Shown here piece by piece: positions 52,339 to 60,579 of a stretch of DNA of 64,000 nt (position 1 is its first letter; each line of letters begins with the position of its first letter). The stretch is taken from positions 62,001 to 126,000 of the forward strand of contig NZ_JOFS01000014.1 in assembly GCF_000719285.1 (NCBI RefSeq), given 5' to 3'. Below the pieces are notes generated by a model that searched no databases, had not been told where the DNA came from, and was given only the letters and a program-made list of their open reading frames with translations. The translations under genes and the position numbers were made by a program. This stretch comes from Streptomyces bicolor (GTDB lineage: Bacteria; Actinomycetota; Actinomycetes; Streptomycetales; Streptomycetaceae).

Positions 52339-53217
52339 ATGACCGGACTCGGCGCAGTATTCCGCCCCCAACTCGCCCCCGAACGACTCCGATCCGTCGC
52401 CCGACTGGCCGACGACGCAGGCCTCGAAGAACTCTGGCTCTGGGAGGACTGCTTCCGGGAGGGCGGGATCTCCACGGCGGCGGCCGCCCTCGCCTGGACC
52501 GAGCGGGTCAGGGTCGGTGTCGGGCTGCTGCCCGTCCCGCTGCGGAACGTGGCCATCGCCGCGATGGAGGCCGCCACGCTGCACCGGATGTTCCCGGGGC
52601 GGCCGATCCTCGCCGTCGGGCACGGCGTGCAGGACTGGATGGGCCAGGTCGGGGCCCGGGTCGAGTCGCCGGTGACCTTGCTGCGGGAGCATCTCGACGC
52701 GCTGCGTGCCCTGTTGCGCGGGGAGCGGCTCACCGTCGAGGGGCGCTACGTCAGGCTCGACGACGTCGCTCTCGACTGGCCGCCCGCCGAGCCGGTGCCC
52801 GTCATCGCCGGGGTCACCGGGCCCCGCTCGCTGCGGCTCGCCGGGGAGGCCGCCGACGGGACCCTGCTCACCGCGTCGACGTCGCCCGAGGGGGTACGAC
52901 GGGCACGGCAACTCATCGACGAGGGGCGGGAGGCAGCGGGACGTTCGGGTGCCGAGCCGCATCCGGTCGTCGTCTATCTGCTCGCCGCCACCGGGCCTGA
53001 CGGCGCCGCCCGCCTCAAGGCCGAGCTCGCCGCGGAAGGGCTCGGCTCCGTGCCCGATCTCGGTGTCGCCGGGGACGCCGGCGCCGTCGCGAAGGCCGTG
53101 CGGCGGCTCGCGGAGGCGGGCGCCGACACCGTGGTGCTGCAGCCGACGGGGGACGAACCCGACCCGGAGGGGTTCGTACGGTTCGTGGCGGAGGAAGTGC
53201 GGCCGCTGGTTCCATAG
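52339..53217 (+). CDS. LLM-class F420-dependent oxidoreductase
   Basis: 292 aa from ATG 52339 with AGGAAAGG upstream. Luciferase-like TIM barrel: LGAVFRPQLAPERLRSVARLADDAGLEELWLWEDCFREGG, RVRVGVGLLPVPLRNVAIAAMEAATLHRMFPGRPILAVGHG, PVPVIAGVTGPRSLRLAGEAADG. Actinobacterial members of this length use cofactor F420 to oxidise or reduce alcohols and imines; the substrate is not apparent. Divergent from the DUF192 gene. Confidence 0.9.
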   Translation: MTGLGAVFRPQLAPERLRSVARLADDAGLEELWLWEDCFREGGISTAAAALAWTERVRVGVGLLPVPLRNVAIAAMEAATLHRMFPGRPILAVGHGVQDWMGQVGARVESPVTLLREHLDALRALLRGERLTVEGRYVRLDDVALDWPPAEPVPVIAGVTGPRSLRLAGEAADGTLLTASTSPEGVRRARQLIDEGREAAGRSGAEPHPVVVYLLAATGPDGAARLKAELAAEGLGSVPDLGVAGDAGAVAKAVRRLAEAGADTVVLQPTGDEPDPEGFVRFVAEEVRPLVP

Positions 53218-53278
53218 CGGTACAGGCCCGCGTCCCGGTACGGCGGCGTTGTCAGTGGCGCCTGCCAGACTCCTGGAC

Positions 53279-53827
53279 ATGAGCGAGATGAGCGACGAAC
53301 TGAGCCCTGGACAGGGCGACGAACCGAGCCACGACACCGTGGACGTCCGCCTCCGTGACGTGCTGGACTCCGACCTGGAAGCCTTCCTCGCCTACGAGCA
53401 CGACCCGGAGGCCCGCCGGCGGTCGAGATTCACGCCTCGGCCGCGCGACGCCTTCATGAAGCACTGGCGGACCAGCGTGCTCGGCGACGAGACCTGCCTC
53501 GTGCAGACGGTCATGGTGGGGAAGGAGGTGGCCGGCAACGTCATCTCCTGGTGGGACGGCGACCGCCGCTTCCTCGGCTACTGGCTCGGGCGGCCGTACT
53601 GGGGGCGGGGCATCGCCACCAGGGCGCTCGCCCTGTTCCTGGAACTCGACCGGACGCGTCCGCTGTACGCCGACCCCTTCCACGGCAACACCGCCTCCGT
53701 ACTCCTCCTCGAACGCCACGGCTTCCAGCGCGCCGGCACCGTCCACCACGGCGACGACGAACACGTGCTGCTCGTGCTCCCCGAGGCCGAGGCCGGCCAC
53801 GAGCGGAAAAGCGGAGGCGGCAACTGA
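53279..53827 (+). CDS. GNAT family N-acetyltransferase
   Basis: 182 aa. GNAT fold with VRLRDVLDSDLEAFLAYEHDPEA, VAGNVISWWDGDRRFLGYWLGRPYWGRGIATRALALFLELD (acetyl-CoA pyrophosphate loop RGxGIA) and NTASVLLLERHGFQRAG. Closest in layout to RimJ/RimL-type enzymes that acetylate proteins or small amines. A second ATG at 53288 could be the true start. The methyltransferase gene follows after 23 bp and may be co-transcribed. Confidence 0.9.
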   Translation: MSEMSDELSPGQGDEPSHDTVDVRLRDVLDSDLEAFLAYEHDPEARRRSRFTPRPRDAFMKHWRTSVLGDETCLVQTVMVGKEVAGNVISWWDGDRRFLGYWLGRPYWGRGIATRALALFLELDRTRPLYADPFHGNTASVLLLERHGFQRAGTVHHGDDEHVLLVLPEAEAGHERKSGGGN

Positions 53828-53850
53828 CGACGCCCTGGGACGATCACCGT

Positions 53851-54642
53851 ATGGAGAAGCCGCAGCACACCCGCACCTTCGAAGACCTCGTCGCCGAAGG
53901 CGCCGCCGTCCCCACCGAAGGCTGGGACTTCTCCTGGTTCGAGGGGCGCGCCACCGAGGCCCGTCCCTCTTGGGGATACTCAACGTGCCTCGCCGAGCGG
54001 CTGTCCCGTGCCACGGCCGCCCTCGACATCCAGACCGGGGGAGGAGAGGTACTCGACTTCGCCCTCGGCCGCGCCGTGAAGGTTCCGCCTCTCACCGTCG
54101 CCACCGAGGGCTGGCAGCCGAACGTCGCCAAGGCCACCGCCCTCCTCCGCCCGCGCGGCGTCGCCGTCGTCGCCTGCCCGCAGGACGCCCCGTTGCCCTT
54201 CGCCGACAGTGCCTTCGACCTGGTCGGCAGCAGGCACCCGGTCAGCCCGCACTGGTCCGAGATCGCCCGTGTCCTGCAGCCCGGCGGCAGCTACTTCGCC
54301 CAGCACGTCGGGCCGCGCAGCGTCTTCGAACTCGTCGAGTACTTCCTCGGCCCGATCCCGGACGAGCAGGCCAACGTCCGCCACCCCGACCGCGAGCGCG
54401 CCGCCGCCGAGGCCGCCGGGCTCGACATCGTCGAGCTGCGGGCCGAGCGACTGCGCATGGAGTTCCACGACATCGCGGCGGTCGTCCACTTCCTGCGCAA
54501 GGTGGTGTGGATGGTCCCCGGCTTCACCGTCGAGGCGTACGAGCCCCGCCTTCGCGCGCTGCACGAGCGGATCCGGACCCACGGCCCCTTCGTCGCGCAC
54601 AGCACCCGCCACCTCTTCGAGGCCCGCAAGCCCGACGCCTGA
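53851..54642 (+). CDS. Class I SAM-dependent methyltransferase
   Basis: 263 aa. Rossmann-type SAM site: ALDIQTGGGEVLDFAL (motif I), VATEGWQPNVAKA (motif II), ACPQDAPLPFADSAFDLVGSRHPVSPHWSEIARVLQPGGSYFAQHVG (motifs III-IV), then FTVEAYEPRLRALHE. Cytosolic; substrate unknown. Ends 18 bp before the convergent HTH_42 gene. Confidence 0.9.
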   Translation: MEKPQHTRTFEDLVAEGAAVPTEGWDFSWFEGRATEARPSWGYSTCLAERLSRATAALDIQTGGGEVLDFALGRAVKVPPLTVATEGWQPNVAKATALLRPRGVAVVACPQDAPLPFADSAFDLVGSRHPVSPHWSEIARVLQPGGSYFAQHVGPRSVFELVEYFLGPIPDEQANVRHPDRERAAAEAAGLDIVELRAERLRMEFHDIAAVVHFLRKVVWMVPGFTVEAYEPRLRALHERIRTHGPFVAHSTRHLFEARKPDA

Positions 54643-54660
54643 ACCCGCCCGGGGCGGCCC

Positions 54661-55818
54661 TCACGCGTGCGGACCGACCGTCACCTCCCCGACGACCAGC
54701 TCCGCCTTCGCCTCCAGCACCTCCCCGACCCGCTCCACCTGCTCGCCCAGCTCCCGTTCCTGCCGCGTCGTCAGCCGTCGTCCGACCACCTCCACCGTGA
54801 CCGTCGTACGCCGGCCCTGGCGGCGCTGGTGCCAGACCCCGGCCACCACACCGTCCACCAACAGCACCGGATAGTTCCCCGCCTGACCACCCGCCAGCGC
54901 CCGCCGGTAGGCCTTCCCGGGGAACAGCGACTCCCGCGGCTGCGCGGCGATGGCGTACGCGTCGAAGTACGGCAGCAACCGCACACCCCGCACCGGCCCG
55001 CCCGGGAACTCCGTGTCACCCGCCGCCACCCAGGCCACCGTTCCCTCGAACGACACCTCCTCGACCTCCCCGGCCTCCGCCAGCTCCCCGAACAGCGCCA
55101 CCGCCCACCCCACGGGCGCCGCCAGCCACTTGGCGAAGTGCTGGGGAGTCGCCGGACCGTACGCGCGCAGATACCGCCGTACGAACTCCCGAAGCGCCCC
55201 CTCGCCCGCCGTCCCCGGATCGAATCCCGTCGGCCGGGTATACGTCACCTTCCGCCCCCGGTTCGGCCCGAAGCACAGCGCGCCCGACTGTCCCGCCCGG
55301 TGCATCACCTGCCGCCAGCGCGGCCACAGGTCCTGGAAGGCGGGCATCACCAGGTCACCGGCCCAGGGACCGGTACGGGCGACCACCTCCTCGCCCAGTT
55401 CCTCCACGGTCAGACAGACCCCGTCCAGGGCGTCCCCGATCGCGGCCACGATCCGCTCCGCCTGTTCGTCGGTCACCCGCACATCCGGCGGAAACGGGCT
55501 CGGCCCCCTCGGAACGGCGCTCAGCGCACCGCACCACACCGGCAGTCCGGCGGCGGGGAGCAGATGCACGGTGCCGCGCGCACCGAACGTCTTCACCACC
55601 GACCGGTTGTCCCAGAGCGCAGCCCGCACATCCGCCCGCGTCACCCCGGCGGCCCGCACCCCCACCGACACCTCGGCCGCCGACAGCACCTGGGCATGCG
55701 CGCCCAGCATCGCCGCGACGACATCGGCGACCGGCGTCCCGAGCCTTGCGGGACGGTCCAGGAACTGCCGCTCCAGCCGCCGCGCGCTCGCCTGATCCCA
55801 CGTGACAGTGACAGTCAT
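54661..55818 (-). CDS. HTH_42 superfamily (AlkZ-like) predicted DNA glycosylase
   Basis: 385 aa, the normal length for YcaQ/AlkZ proteins. Tandem winged helices: VADVVAAMLGAHAQVLSAAEVSVGVRA with the catalytic motif HAQ (41-43), NRSVVKTFGARGTVHLLP, RRYLRAYGPATPQHFAKWLA, and LLPYFDAYAIAA near the DNA-facing loop. From memory, AlkZ-type glycosylases carry (Q/H)-x-Q and AlkX-type Q-x-D, so this falls in the AlkZ-like group, which unhooks DNA interstrand crosslinks from bulky natural products. Whether this copy protects against a self-made compound is unknown. Confidence 0.83.
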   Translation of the reverse strand: MTVTVTWDQASARRLERQFLDRPARLGTPVADVVAAMLGAHAQVLSAAEVSVGVRAAGVTRADVRAALWDNRSVVKTFGARGTVHLLPAAGLPVWCGALSAVPRGPSPFPPDVRVTDEQAERIVAAIGDALDGVCLTVEELGEEVVARTGPWAGDLVMPAFQDLWPRWRQVMHRAGQSGALCFGPNRGRKVTYTRPTGFDPGTAGEGALREFVRRYLRAYGPATPQHFAKWLAAPVGWAVALFGELAEAGEVEEVSFEGTVAWVAAGDTEFPGGPVRGVRLLPYFDAYAIAAQPRESLFPGKAYRRALAGGQAGNYPVLLVDGVVAGVWHQRRQGRRTTVTVEVVGRRLTTRQERELGEQVERVGEVLEAKAELVVGEVTVGPHA

Positions 55819-56359
55819 ACGGCGACGTTAGGCCGGACAGAGGTCAGATGCTGTCCGCTTCTCGACGTGGTGCGCACCCCACCCGTGCCATTCGGTGCAA
55901 ACCGTGCATCCATGGGCGAACGCCCCTCGCCCCCTGCACATCAAAGGAGCCCACACCTTTTCCGCATTGTTATGACGGCCGACTCGCTTTCTCTTCACTC
56001 CCCGCGTAAGTTCAGACCAAGGTAATTCGCGTAAGCAAAGTTGCGCGGTGGCACCGCGCAGTGGAGGGGGCTGCGCGGTGCCATGCACTTCCCCGCCCCC
56101 CTGCTGGACGCGCATCGCTTCGCCCCCACCTCCGCCCCGCCGGGCCGTCCAAGCCGTCAAGGCGACGTTCGCGGTCGGGGTCACCCGGGGGAGGGAAGCC
56201 CGGACAAGTCGCCGAGCAGCCCCCAAGCCACGGCAAACCCTACGGATCCCTCCGCATTCCCCGCGTTTCCCCAGGCAATCCGCTCCGTCACGGCCGCGAT
56301 TCCGCCACGAAGACGCCCTCTCATGGCCACCGCGCCGTCGCCGAGCGATTTCGGAGAGT

Positions 56360-56461
56360 AGTTGTGGCACGCCGATGCGCGCAGCATCCCTTACGAAGGG
56401 TTATGGTGGAAACCCCCCCTCGGGCCGGTCCGTCTCCCCCCCACGGACCGGCCCGTTTTTT
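56360..56461 (+). ncRNA. Candidate small RNA ending in a C-rich-loop intrinsic terminator (6C-like)
   Basis: From about 56360 a hairpin CCCTT-ACG-AAGGG (56388-56400) is followed by a 7-C run (56413-56419), then the terminator stem CGGGCCGGTCCGT / ACGGACCGGCCCG (56421-56433, 56443-56455) whose loop holds a second 7-C run, and six Ts. Two C-runs, one in the terminator loop, recall the actinobacterial 6C RNA. The 5' end is a guess. Confidence 0.45.
56421..56461 (+). terminator. Strong intrinsic terminator (13-bp stem, T6)
   Basis: CGGGCCGGTCCGT and ACGGACCGGCCCG form a perfect 13-bp stem with a C-rich loop followed by TTTTTT at 56456-56461, the best rho-independent terminator in the window. It ends transcription arriving from the left, with no protein gene just upstream. 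Confidence 0.85.
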
Positions 56462-56511
56462 CTGCCCAAGCAGCCGGAGCCCCGTCGGCCGACCAACCAC
56501 GGCACCCACTC

Positions 56512-56570
56512 AAAGGGGCGCGGGGCTGTGTTTGATTTGCGGCTCCGCCGTGTGGGCGCGACCAGCCCCC
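56512..56570 (-). repeat. Dispersed REP-like hairpin repeat, copy B
   Basis: On the minus strand it reads GGGGGCTGGTCGCGCCCAC, then CGGCGGAGCCG and CAGCCCCGCGCCCCTTT: the same element as 7036-7089 and 60384-60437, here inverted and intergenic. Confidence 0.85.
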
Positions 56571-56790
56571 ACTCACCCGCACCCGCCACCCAACACCAGC
56601 CACCCCCCACCCAAGGCGCCCCCCAACCGCCCGCACCCCACAACCACGGCCCAAGCCCCGCAGGGGTACGCTTCGCCGGTAGGCGACCGCCACCCGGACA
56701 GCAACCGCCCTCGACTGCGCAGCGCGCCACGCGCACCACGCCGCAGCGCCCGCGCGCCTGTCCGATCCGTACGGAGGGGCTGACAATCAC

Positions 56791-57564
56791 GTGAACCTGC
56801 GCGACAAGCTGCGCGGCCTGCTGGTCAGGCTGTACGCACGCCGGGTGGAGGGTCACCTGGACCACGCTCAGGTGCCCAAGCACATCGGCGTGATCATGGA
56901 CGGCAACCGCCGCTGGGCGAAGGCCGCGGGCTCCACCACCGTGCACGGTCACCGGGCCGGGGCCGAGAAGATCGAGGAGTTCCTCGGCTGGTGCTCCGAG
57001 ACGGACGTCGAGGTCGTCACCCTCTGGCTGCTGTCGACCGACAACTTCGACCGGCCGCAGGACGAGCTGGTCCCGCTCCTCGGGATCATCGAGGACGTCG
57101 TCCGCACCCTCGCCGCCGACGGCCGCTGGCGGGTGCACCACGTCGGCACGCCCGACCTGCTGCCGGCCGGGATGCAGACCACCCTCAAGGAGGCCGAGGA
57201 GGCCACCGCGGACGTCGACGGGATACTGGTCAACGTCGCCATCGGCTACGGCGGGCGCCAGGAGATCGCCGACGCCGTGCGCTCGATGATCGTCGACGCC
57301 CATGACAAGGGCACCTCGATGGAGGACCTCGCCGAGTCCGTCAGCGTCGACCTGATCGGCCGCCACCTCTACACCGGCGACCAGCCCGACCCCGACCTCG
57401 TGATCCGCACCAGCGGCGAGCAGCGGCTGTCCGGATTCATGCTCTGGCAGACGGCCCACTCCGAGTACTACTTCTGTGAGGTCTTCTGGCCGGCCTTCCG
57501 CAAGGTCGACTTCCTGCGCGCCCTGCGCGACTACGCGGCGCGTCACCGGCGTTACGGCGGCTGA
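56791..57564 (+). CDS. uppS: Isoprenyl (cis-prenyl) transferase
   Basis: 257 aa from GTG 56791 with ACGGAGGGG upstream. HIGVIMDGNRRWAKA carries the catalytic Asp; TLWLLSTDNFDRP, VNVAIGYGGRQEI and the substrate-closing RTSGEQRLSGFMLWQTAHSEYYF are all present. It condenses isopentenyl diphosphate with an allylic diphosphate to make cis-polyprenyl diphosphates, carriers for peptidoglycan and other glycans, at the membrane. Streptomycetes often have two paralogs; chain length (short or C55) cannot be fixed from sequence. Confidence 0.93.
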   Translation: MNLRDKLRGLLVRLYARRVEGHLDHAQVPKHIGVIMDGNRRWAKAAGSTTVHGHRAGAEKIEEFLGWCSETDVEVVTLWLLSTDNFDRPQDELVPLLGIIEDVVRTLAADGRWRVHHVGTPDLLPAGMQTTLKEAEEATADVDGILVNVAIGYGGRQEIADAVRSMIVDAHDKGTSMEDLAESVSVDLIGRHLYTGDQPDPDLVIRTSGEQRLSGFMLWQTAHSEYYFCEVFWPAFRKVDFLRALRDYAARHRRYGG

Positions 57565-57901
57565 AACACCACACCTCCAGCGGGGGGTGCGAGCACCGCA
57601 TTTGGGGCGGAAGTAACAAGGAGTTCACCAGGGCGCCGTCATATGCGTAAGCATGGCACCGCATGTTCGAGGGCATAAGCCAAGCAGGTCGACACCCGAA
57701 CCACGGGTGTCGTATCTCAGCGGGCGGCGCCGGAGCCGTCCGCCCGGGAGGCCCTTTGCACCAGTTCGACCGTGCGGTCACGGCACGGAAGAAGCAGTGG
57801 AGGGCCGGTTTTCGGCCCGTGCATGGCGTGCAGGGCGGCCGACGACCGGTCCAGCTCCACTCCGTCGCTCCCCGACCTCATCCGAGGGGGTACGTCCTTC
57901 C
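57565..57901. other. 337-bp region between uppS and phoH
   Basis: No gene supported. A perfect inverted repeat CGACACCCG / CGGGTGTCG (57690-57698, 57704-57712) around a 5-nt loop may be a terminator or leader structure; GAGGGGG at about 57884-57890 serves the phoH start. Confidence 0.5.
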
Positions 57902-59227
57902 GTGGTGACCAGCACAAAGCGCCACAAGCCCGACCGGCGCACCTACGTTCTCGACACCAGCGTCCTGCTGGCCGACCCGAACGCCCTGAGCCGCTTCGAC
58001 GAGCACGAGGTCGTGCTCCCCATCGTCGTGGTCACGGAGTTGGAGGCCAAGAGGCACCATCCCGAACTCGGCTACTTCGCCCGGCAGGCGCTGCGCCTGC
58101 TCGACGACTACCGGGTGAAGCATGGCCGTCTCGATGCCCCCATTCCGATCGGGGACCTCGGCGGGACCGTCCGTGTCGAGCTCAACCACTCGGACCCCAG
58201 CGTGCTGCCCACCGGCTACCGCCTGGGGGACAACGACTCCCGTATCCTCGCGGTCGCCCGCAATCTGCAGGCCGAGGGGTTCGACGTCACCGTCGTGTCG
58301 AAGGACCTGCCGCTCAGGATCAAGGCCTCGTCCGTCGGCCTCCTCGCCGAGGAGTACCGCGCCGAGCTCGCCATCACGGACTCCTCCGGCTGGACCGGAA
58401 TGTCCGAACTGACCCTGCCGGGCGAGCAGGTGGACGTCCTCTTCGAAGCGGGACACGTATATGTCCCCGAGGCCGCCGACATGCCCGTCCACACCGGACT
58501 GACGATCCACTCCGAGCGCGGCAAGGCGCTGGGCCGGATCACGCCCGAGGGCAACGTCCGTCTGGTGCGCGGGGATCGGGAGGCGTTCGGCATCAAGGGC
58601 AGGAGTGCCGAGCAGCGGATCGCGCTCGACCTGCTGCTCGACCCGGACATCGGGATCATGTCCATGGGTGGCCGGGCCGGCACCGGCAAGTCGGCGCTGG
58701 CGCTGTGCGCGGGTCTGGAGGCGGTGCTGGAGCGTCGTCAGCACCAGAAGGTGATGGTCTTCCGGCCGCTGTACGCGGTGGGCGGGCAGGAGCTCGGCTA
58801 TCTGCCCGGCACCGAGGCCGAGAAGATGAGCCCCTGGGCGCAGGCGGTCTTCGACACGCTGTCCGCGGTCACCAGCCGCGAGGTCATCGAAGAGGTCACC
58901 GCGCGCGGGATGCTCGAAGTCCTGCCCCTCACCCACATCCGCGGCCGCTCGCTGCACGACGCGTTCGTGATCGTGGACGAGGCGCAGTCGCTGGAACGGA
59001 ATGTCCTGCTGACTGTTCTGTCCCGAATTGGTGCCAATTCGCGAGTGGTTCTCACCCATGACGTGGCCCAGCGGGACAACCTGCGCGTCGGGCGCTACGA
59101 CGGTGTCGTCGCCGTCGTGGAGAAGCTGAAGGGGCATCCCCTCTTCGCCCACGTCACGCTGACGCGGTCCGAGAGGTCCCAGATCGCCGCCCTTGTGACC
59201 GAAATGCTGGAGGACGGGCAGATCTGA
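57902..59227 (+). CDS. phoH2: PIN-PhoH (PhoH2-type) ATPase/ribonuclease
   Basis: 441 aa from GTG 57902 (or the GTG at 57905). An N-terminal PIN nuclease domain ([52 protein letters not shown]: acidic residues of the PIN site present) is joined to a PhoH ATPase with Walker [13 protein letters not shown], Walker [12 protein letters not shown] and [15 protein letters not shown]. PhoH2 proteins unwind and cleave RNA using ATP. The same architecture in mycobacteria is paired with a small antitoxin-like gene, not evident here. Not obviously phosphate-regulated in this sequence. Confidence 0.93.
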   Translation: MVTSTKRHKPDRRTYVLDTSVLLADPNALSRFDEHEVVLPIVVVTELEAKRHHPELGYFARQALRLLDDYRVKHGRLDAPIPIGDLGGTVRVELNHSDPSVLPTGYRLGDNDSRILAVARNLQAEGFDVTVVSKDLPLRIKASSVGLLAEEYRAELAITDSSGWTGMSELTLPGEQVDVLFEAGHVYVPEAADMPVHTGLTIHSERGKALGRITPEGNVRLVRGDREAFGIKGRSAEQRIALDLLLDPDIGIMSMGGRAGTGKSALALCAGLEAVLERRQHQKVMVFRPLYAVGGQELGYLPGTEAEKMSPWAQAVFDTLSAVTSREVIEEVTARGMLEVLPLTHIRGRSLHDAFVIVDEAQSLERNVLLTVLSRIGANSRVVLTHDVAQRDNLRVGRYDGVVAVVEKLKGHPLFAHVTLTRSERSQIAALVTEMLEDGQI

Positions 59228-59643
59228 CCCAAGTGCTCAACTTGCGGTAGCTACTCGTTGGTTGGCGCCGTTCGGAAAGGCCGAGAGCCTATCCGGGCGG
59301 CGCCTTGGCGTGTGCGGCTTTCCGCAAAACCCCAGGGACAAACGAGGTGTGAGCTTTCACACGCAACACAGAATTGCCTTGCGGCGTCCAGGTACGGCAG
59401 AGTCTCACTCCTGTCAGGCCCCGCATACGACACACCTGTACCCCCAGCGGTACGGAACCACAGCAGCACTACAACCAACTGCATAGTGCCGTCGTATGCC
59501 GCCCGAGTCTTCACGCGGCGCTCCCGCACGGGAGTTGCCCACCGGGTCAGTGCCTCCCGTGACCCGCAGTTGGGAGGCCAGCGCCAGGGGCACGATTGCG
59601 TCCGCCAGGGTCACCGAAGCGGGCGATGCTGGAAGGAAACCGT
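59228..59643. other. 416-bp leader region of the secreted SLT gene
   Basis: No gene seen. Contains a stem-loop GGCGCCG / CGGCGCC (59264-59304), an inverted repeat GTGTGA-N4-TCACAC (59347-59362) close to a CRP-type site, and a GGAAGGA ribosome site at about 59630. The length suggests a structured 5' UTR, but the pattern does not match the ydaO (c-di-AMP) riboswitch as I recall it. Confidence 0.5.
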
Positions 59644-60330
59644 GTGAGTCCGATTTCGGTCAGGGGATTCGCAGTGGCCTCGGCCACCGCGGTCACCGCT
59701 GTCGGAAGCGTCGTCGGCGTTGCCTCGGGCAGCACCGCGCAGAACAACGACGCCGAGGCGACGGCTGCCGATTCGACGCTCCTCGCGGACATACCCGCGG
59801 GCCAGCAGGCCCAGGTGCAGACCGAATCCCTGACGGCACAGGCCAATGTCCAGGCCATCGCCGCGGACGCGAGCGCCAAGAAGGACGCGGAGGAGGCGGC
59901 CCGCAAGGCTGCCGCCCAGAGCGCGATCGAGAAGAAGAAAGCCGCCGAGAAGGCGGCGCAGGAAGCCAAGGAGCGCGAAGAGGCCGAGGCGAAGGCCTCC
60001 CGGTCCTCCGCCGGTGACTTCCCGATCCAGAGCTCCTACACGATCGAGCAGATCCAGGCGATGGCGCGCCAGATGGTGCCGGCCGACCAGTGGCAGTGCT
60101 TCAGCAACATCGTGGACCACGAGTCGGACTGGAACTACCGGGCCGTCAACCCCTCCTCCGGGGCCTACGGCCTCTTCCAGGCCCTGCCCGGTTCCAAGAT
60201 GTCGTCCGTCGGCTCGGACTGGCAGACGAACCCGGCGACCCAGATCAAGTGGGGCCTCAACTACATGAACGAGCGGTACGACAGCCCTTGCGGTGCCTGG
60301 TCGTTCTGGCAGGCCAACAACTGGTACTAG
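59644..60330 (+). CDS. Secreted SLT-domain (transglycosylase-like) protein
   Basis: 228 aa from GTG 59644 (GGAAGGA 8 nt upstream). Signal-anchor-like start (ISVRGFAVASATAVTAVGSVVGVASG), a ~90-residue Ala/Glu/Lys coiled coil (AKKDAEEAARKAAAQSAIEKKKAAEKAAQEAKEREEAEAKA), then an SLT lysozyme-like domain with CFSNIVDHESDWNYRAVNPSSGAYGLFQALPG, Glu of DHESDW being the general acid, and a C-terminal GAWSFWQANNWY. It should cleave peptidoglycan glycan strands outside the cell during growth or germination; catalysis is family inference. A hairpin terminator follows. Confidence 0.9.
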   Translation: MSPISVRGFAVASATAVTAVGSVVGVASGSTAQNNDAEATAADSTLLADIPAGQQAQVQTESLTAQANVQAIAADASAKKDAEEAARKAAAQSAIEKKKAAEKAAQEAKEREEAEAKASRSSAGDFPIQSSYTIEQIQAMARQMVPADQWQCFSNIVDHESDWNYRAVNPSSGAYGLFQALPGSKMSSVGSDWQTNPATQIKWGLNYMNERYDSPCGAWSFWQANNWY

Positions 60331-60383
60331 GCGCTCCGCCGATCCAGCCGAGATACGTCGTTGGTTGCGTGCGGCGCCGTTGC

Positions 60384-60437
60384 GGCTGGTCGCGCCCGCG
60401 CGGCGGAGCCGCACATCTCATGCAGCCCCGCGCCCCT
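60384..60437 (+). repeat. Dispersed REP-like hairpin repeat, copy C
   Basis: Same nested-arm element (GGCTGG ... CGGCGGAGCCG ... CAGCCCCGCGCCCCT) as at 7036 and 56512; here 54 bp after the SLT gene stop. Confidence 0.85.
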
Positions 60438-60461
60438 GGCGGCGCTTCTCAACCCTGCGTT

Positions 60462-60488
60462 GCCCCTCACCGTCCTTTGGTGAGGGGC
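60462..60488 (+). terminator. Terminator hairpin between SLT and AI-2E permease genes
   Basis: GCCCCTCACC (60462-60471) and GGTGAGGGGC (60479-60488) form a perfect 10-bp stem with a GTCCTTT loop. Confidence 0.65.
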
Positions 60489-60579
60489 CTTCGCGCTTTC
60501 GTGCCCCGGTGCCATGTACGGTCGGACGCAGCGACTCCAGGGGGGAGTGGTGAGGAGAGACGGGGGAAGAGGACGGATC

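Larger units (their letters stand above)
55819..56790. other. 972-bp intergenic region before uppS (promoters, small RNA, repeat)
   Basis: Overlapping long frames here lack ribosome sites and run through hairpins, so no gene is called. Visible: TGCGCGGTG-G-CACCGCGCA (56042-56060) plus another TGCGCGGTG at 56072; a candidate small RNA ending at the terminator 56421-56461; the dispersed repeat copy B (56512-56570); then uppS leader sequence. Confidence 0.6.

Noticed and set aside
56048..56794. Plus-strand protein frames across the uppS upstream region
   Set aside because: They read through a perfect intrinsic terminator and a hairpin repeat, with Pro/Arg-rich content and no ribosome site.
59228..59643. 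ydaO (c-di-AMP) riboswitch before the SLT gene
   Set aside because: Such switches precede some Streptomyces wall hydrolases, but the conserved purine-rich blocks I would expect are not visible; only simple stems are seen.
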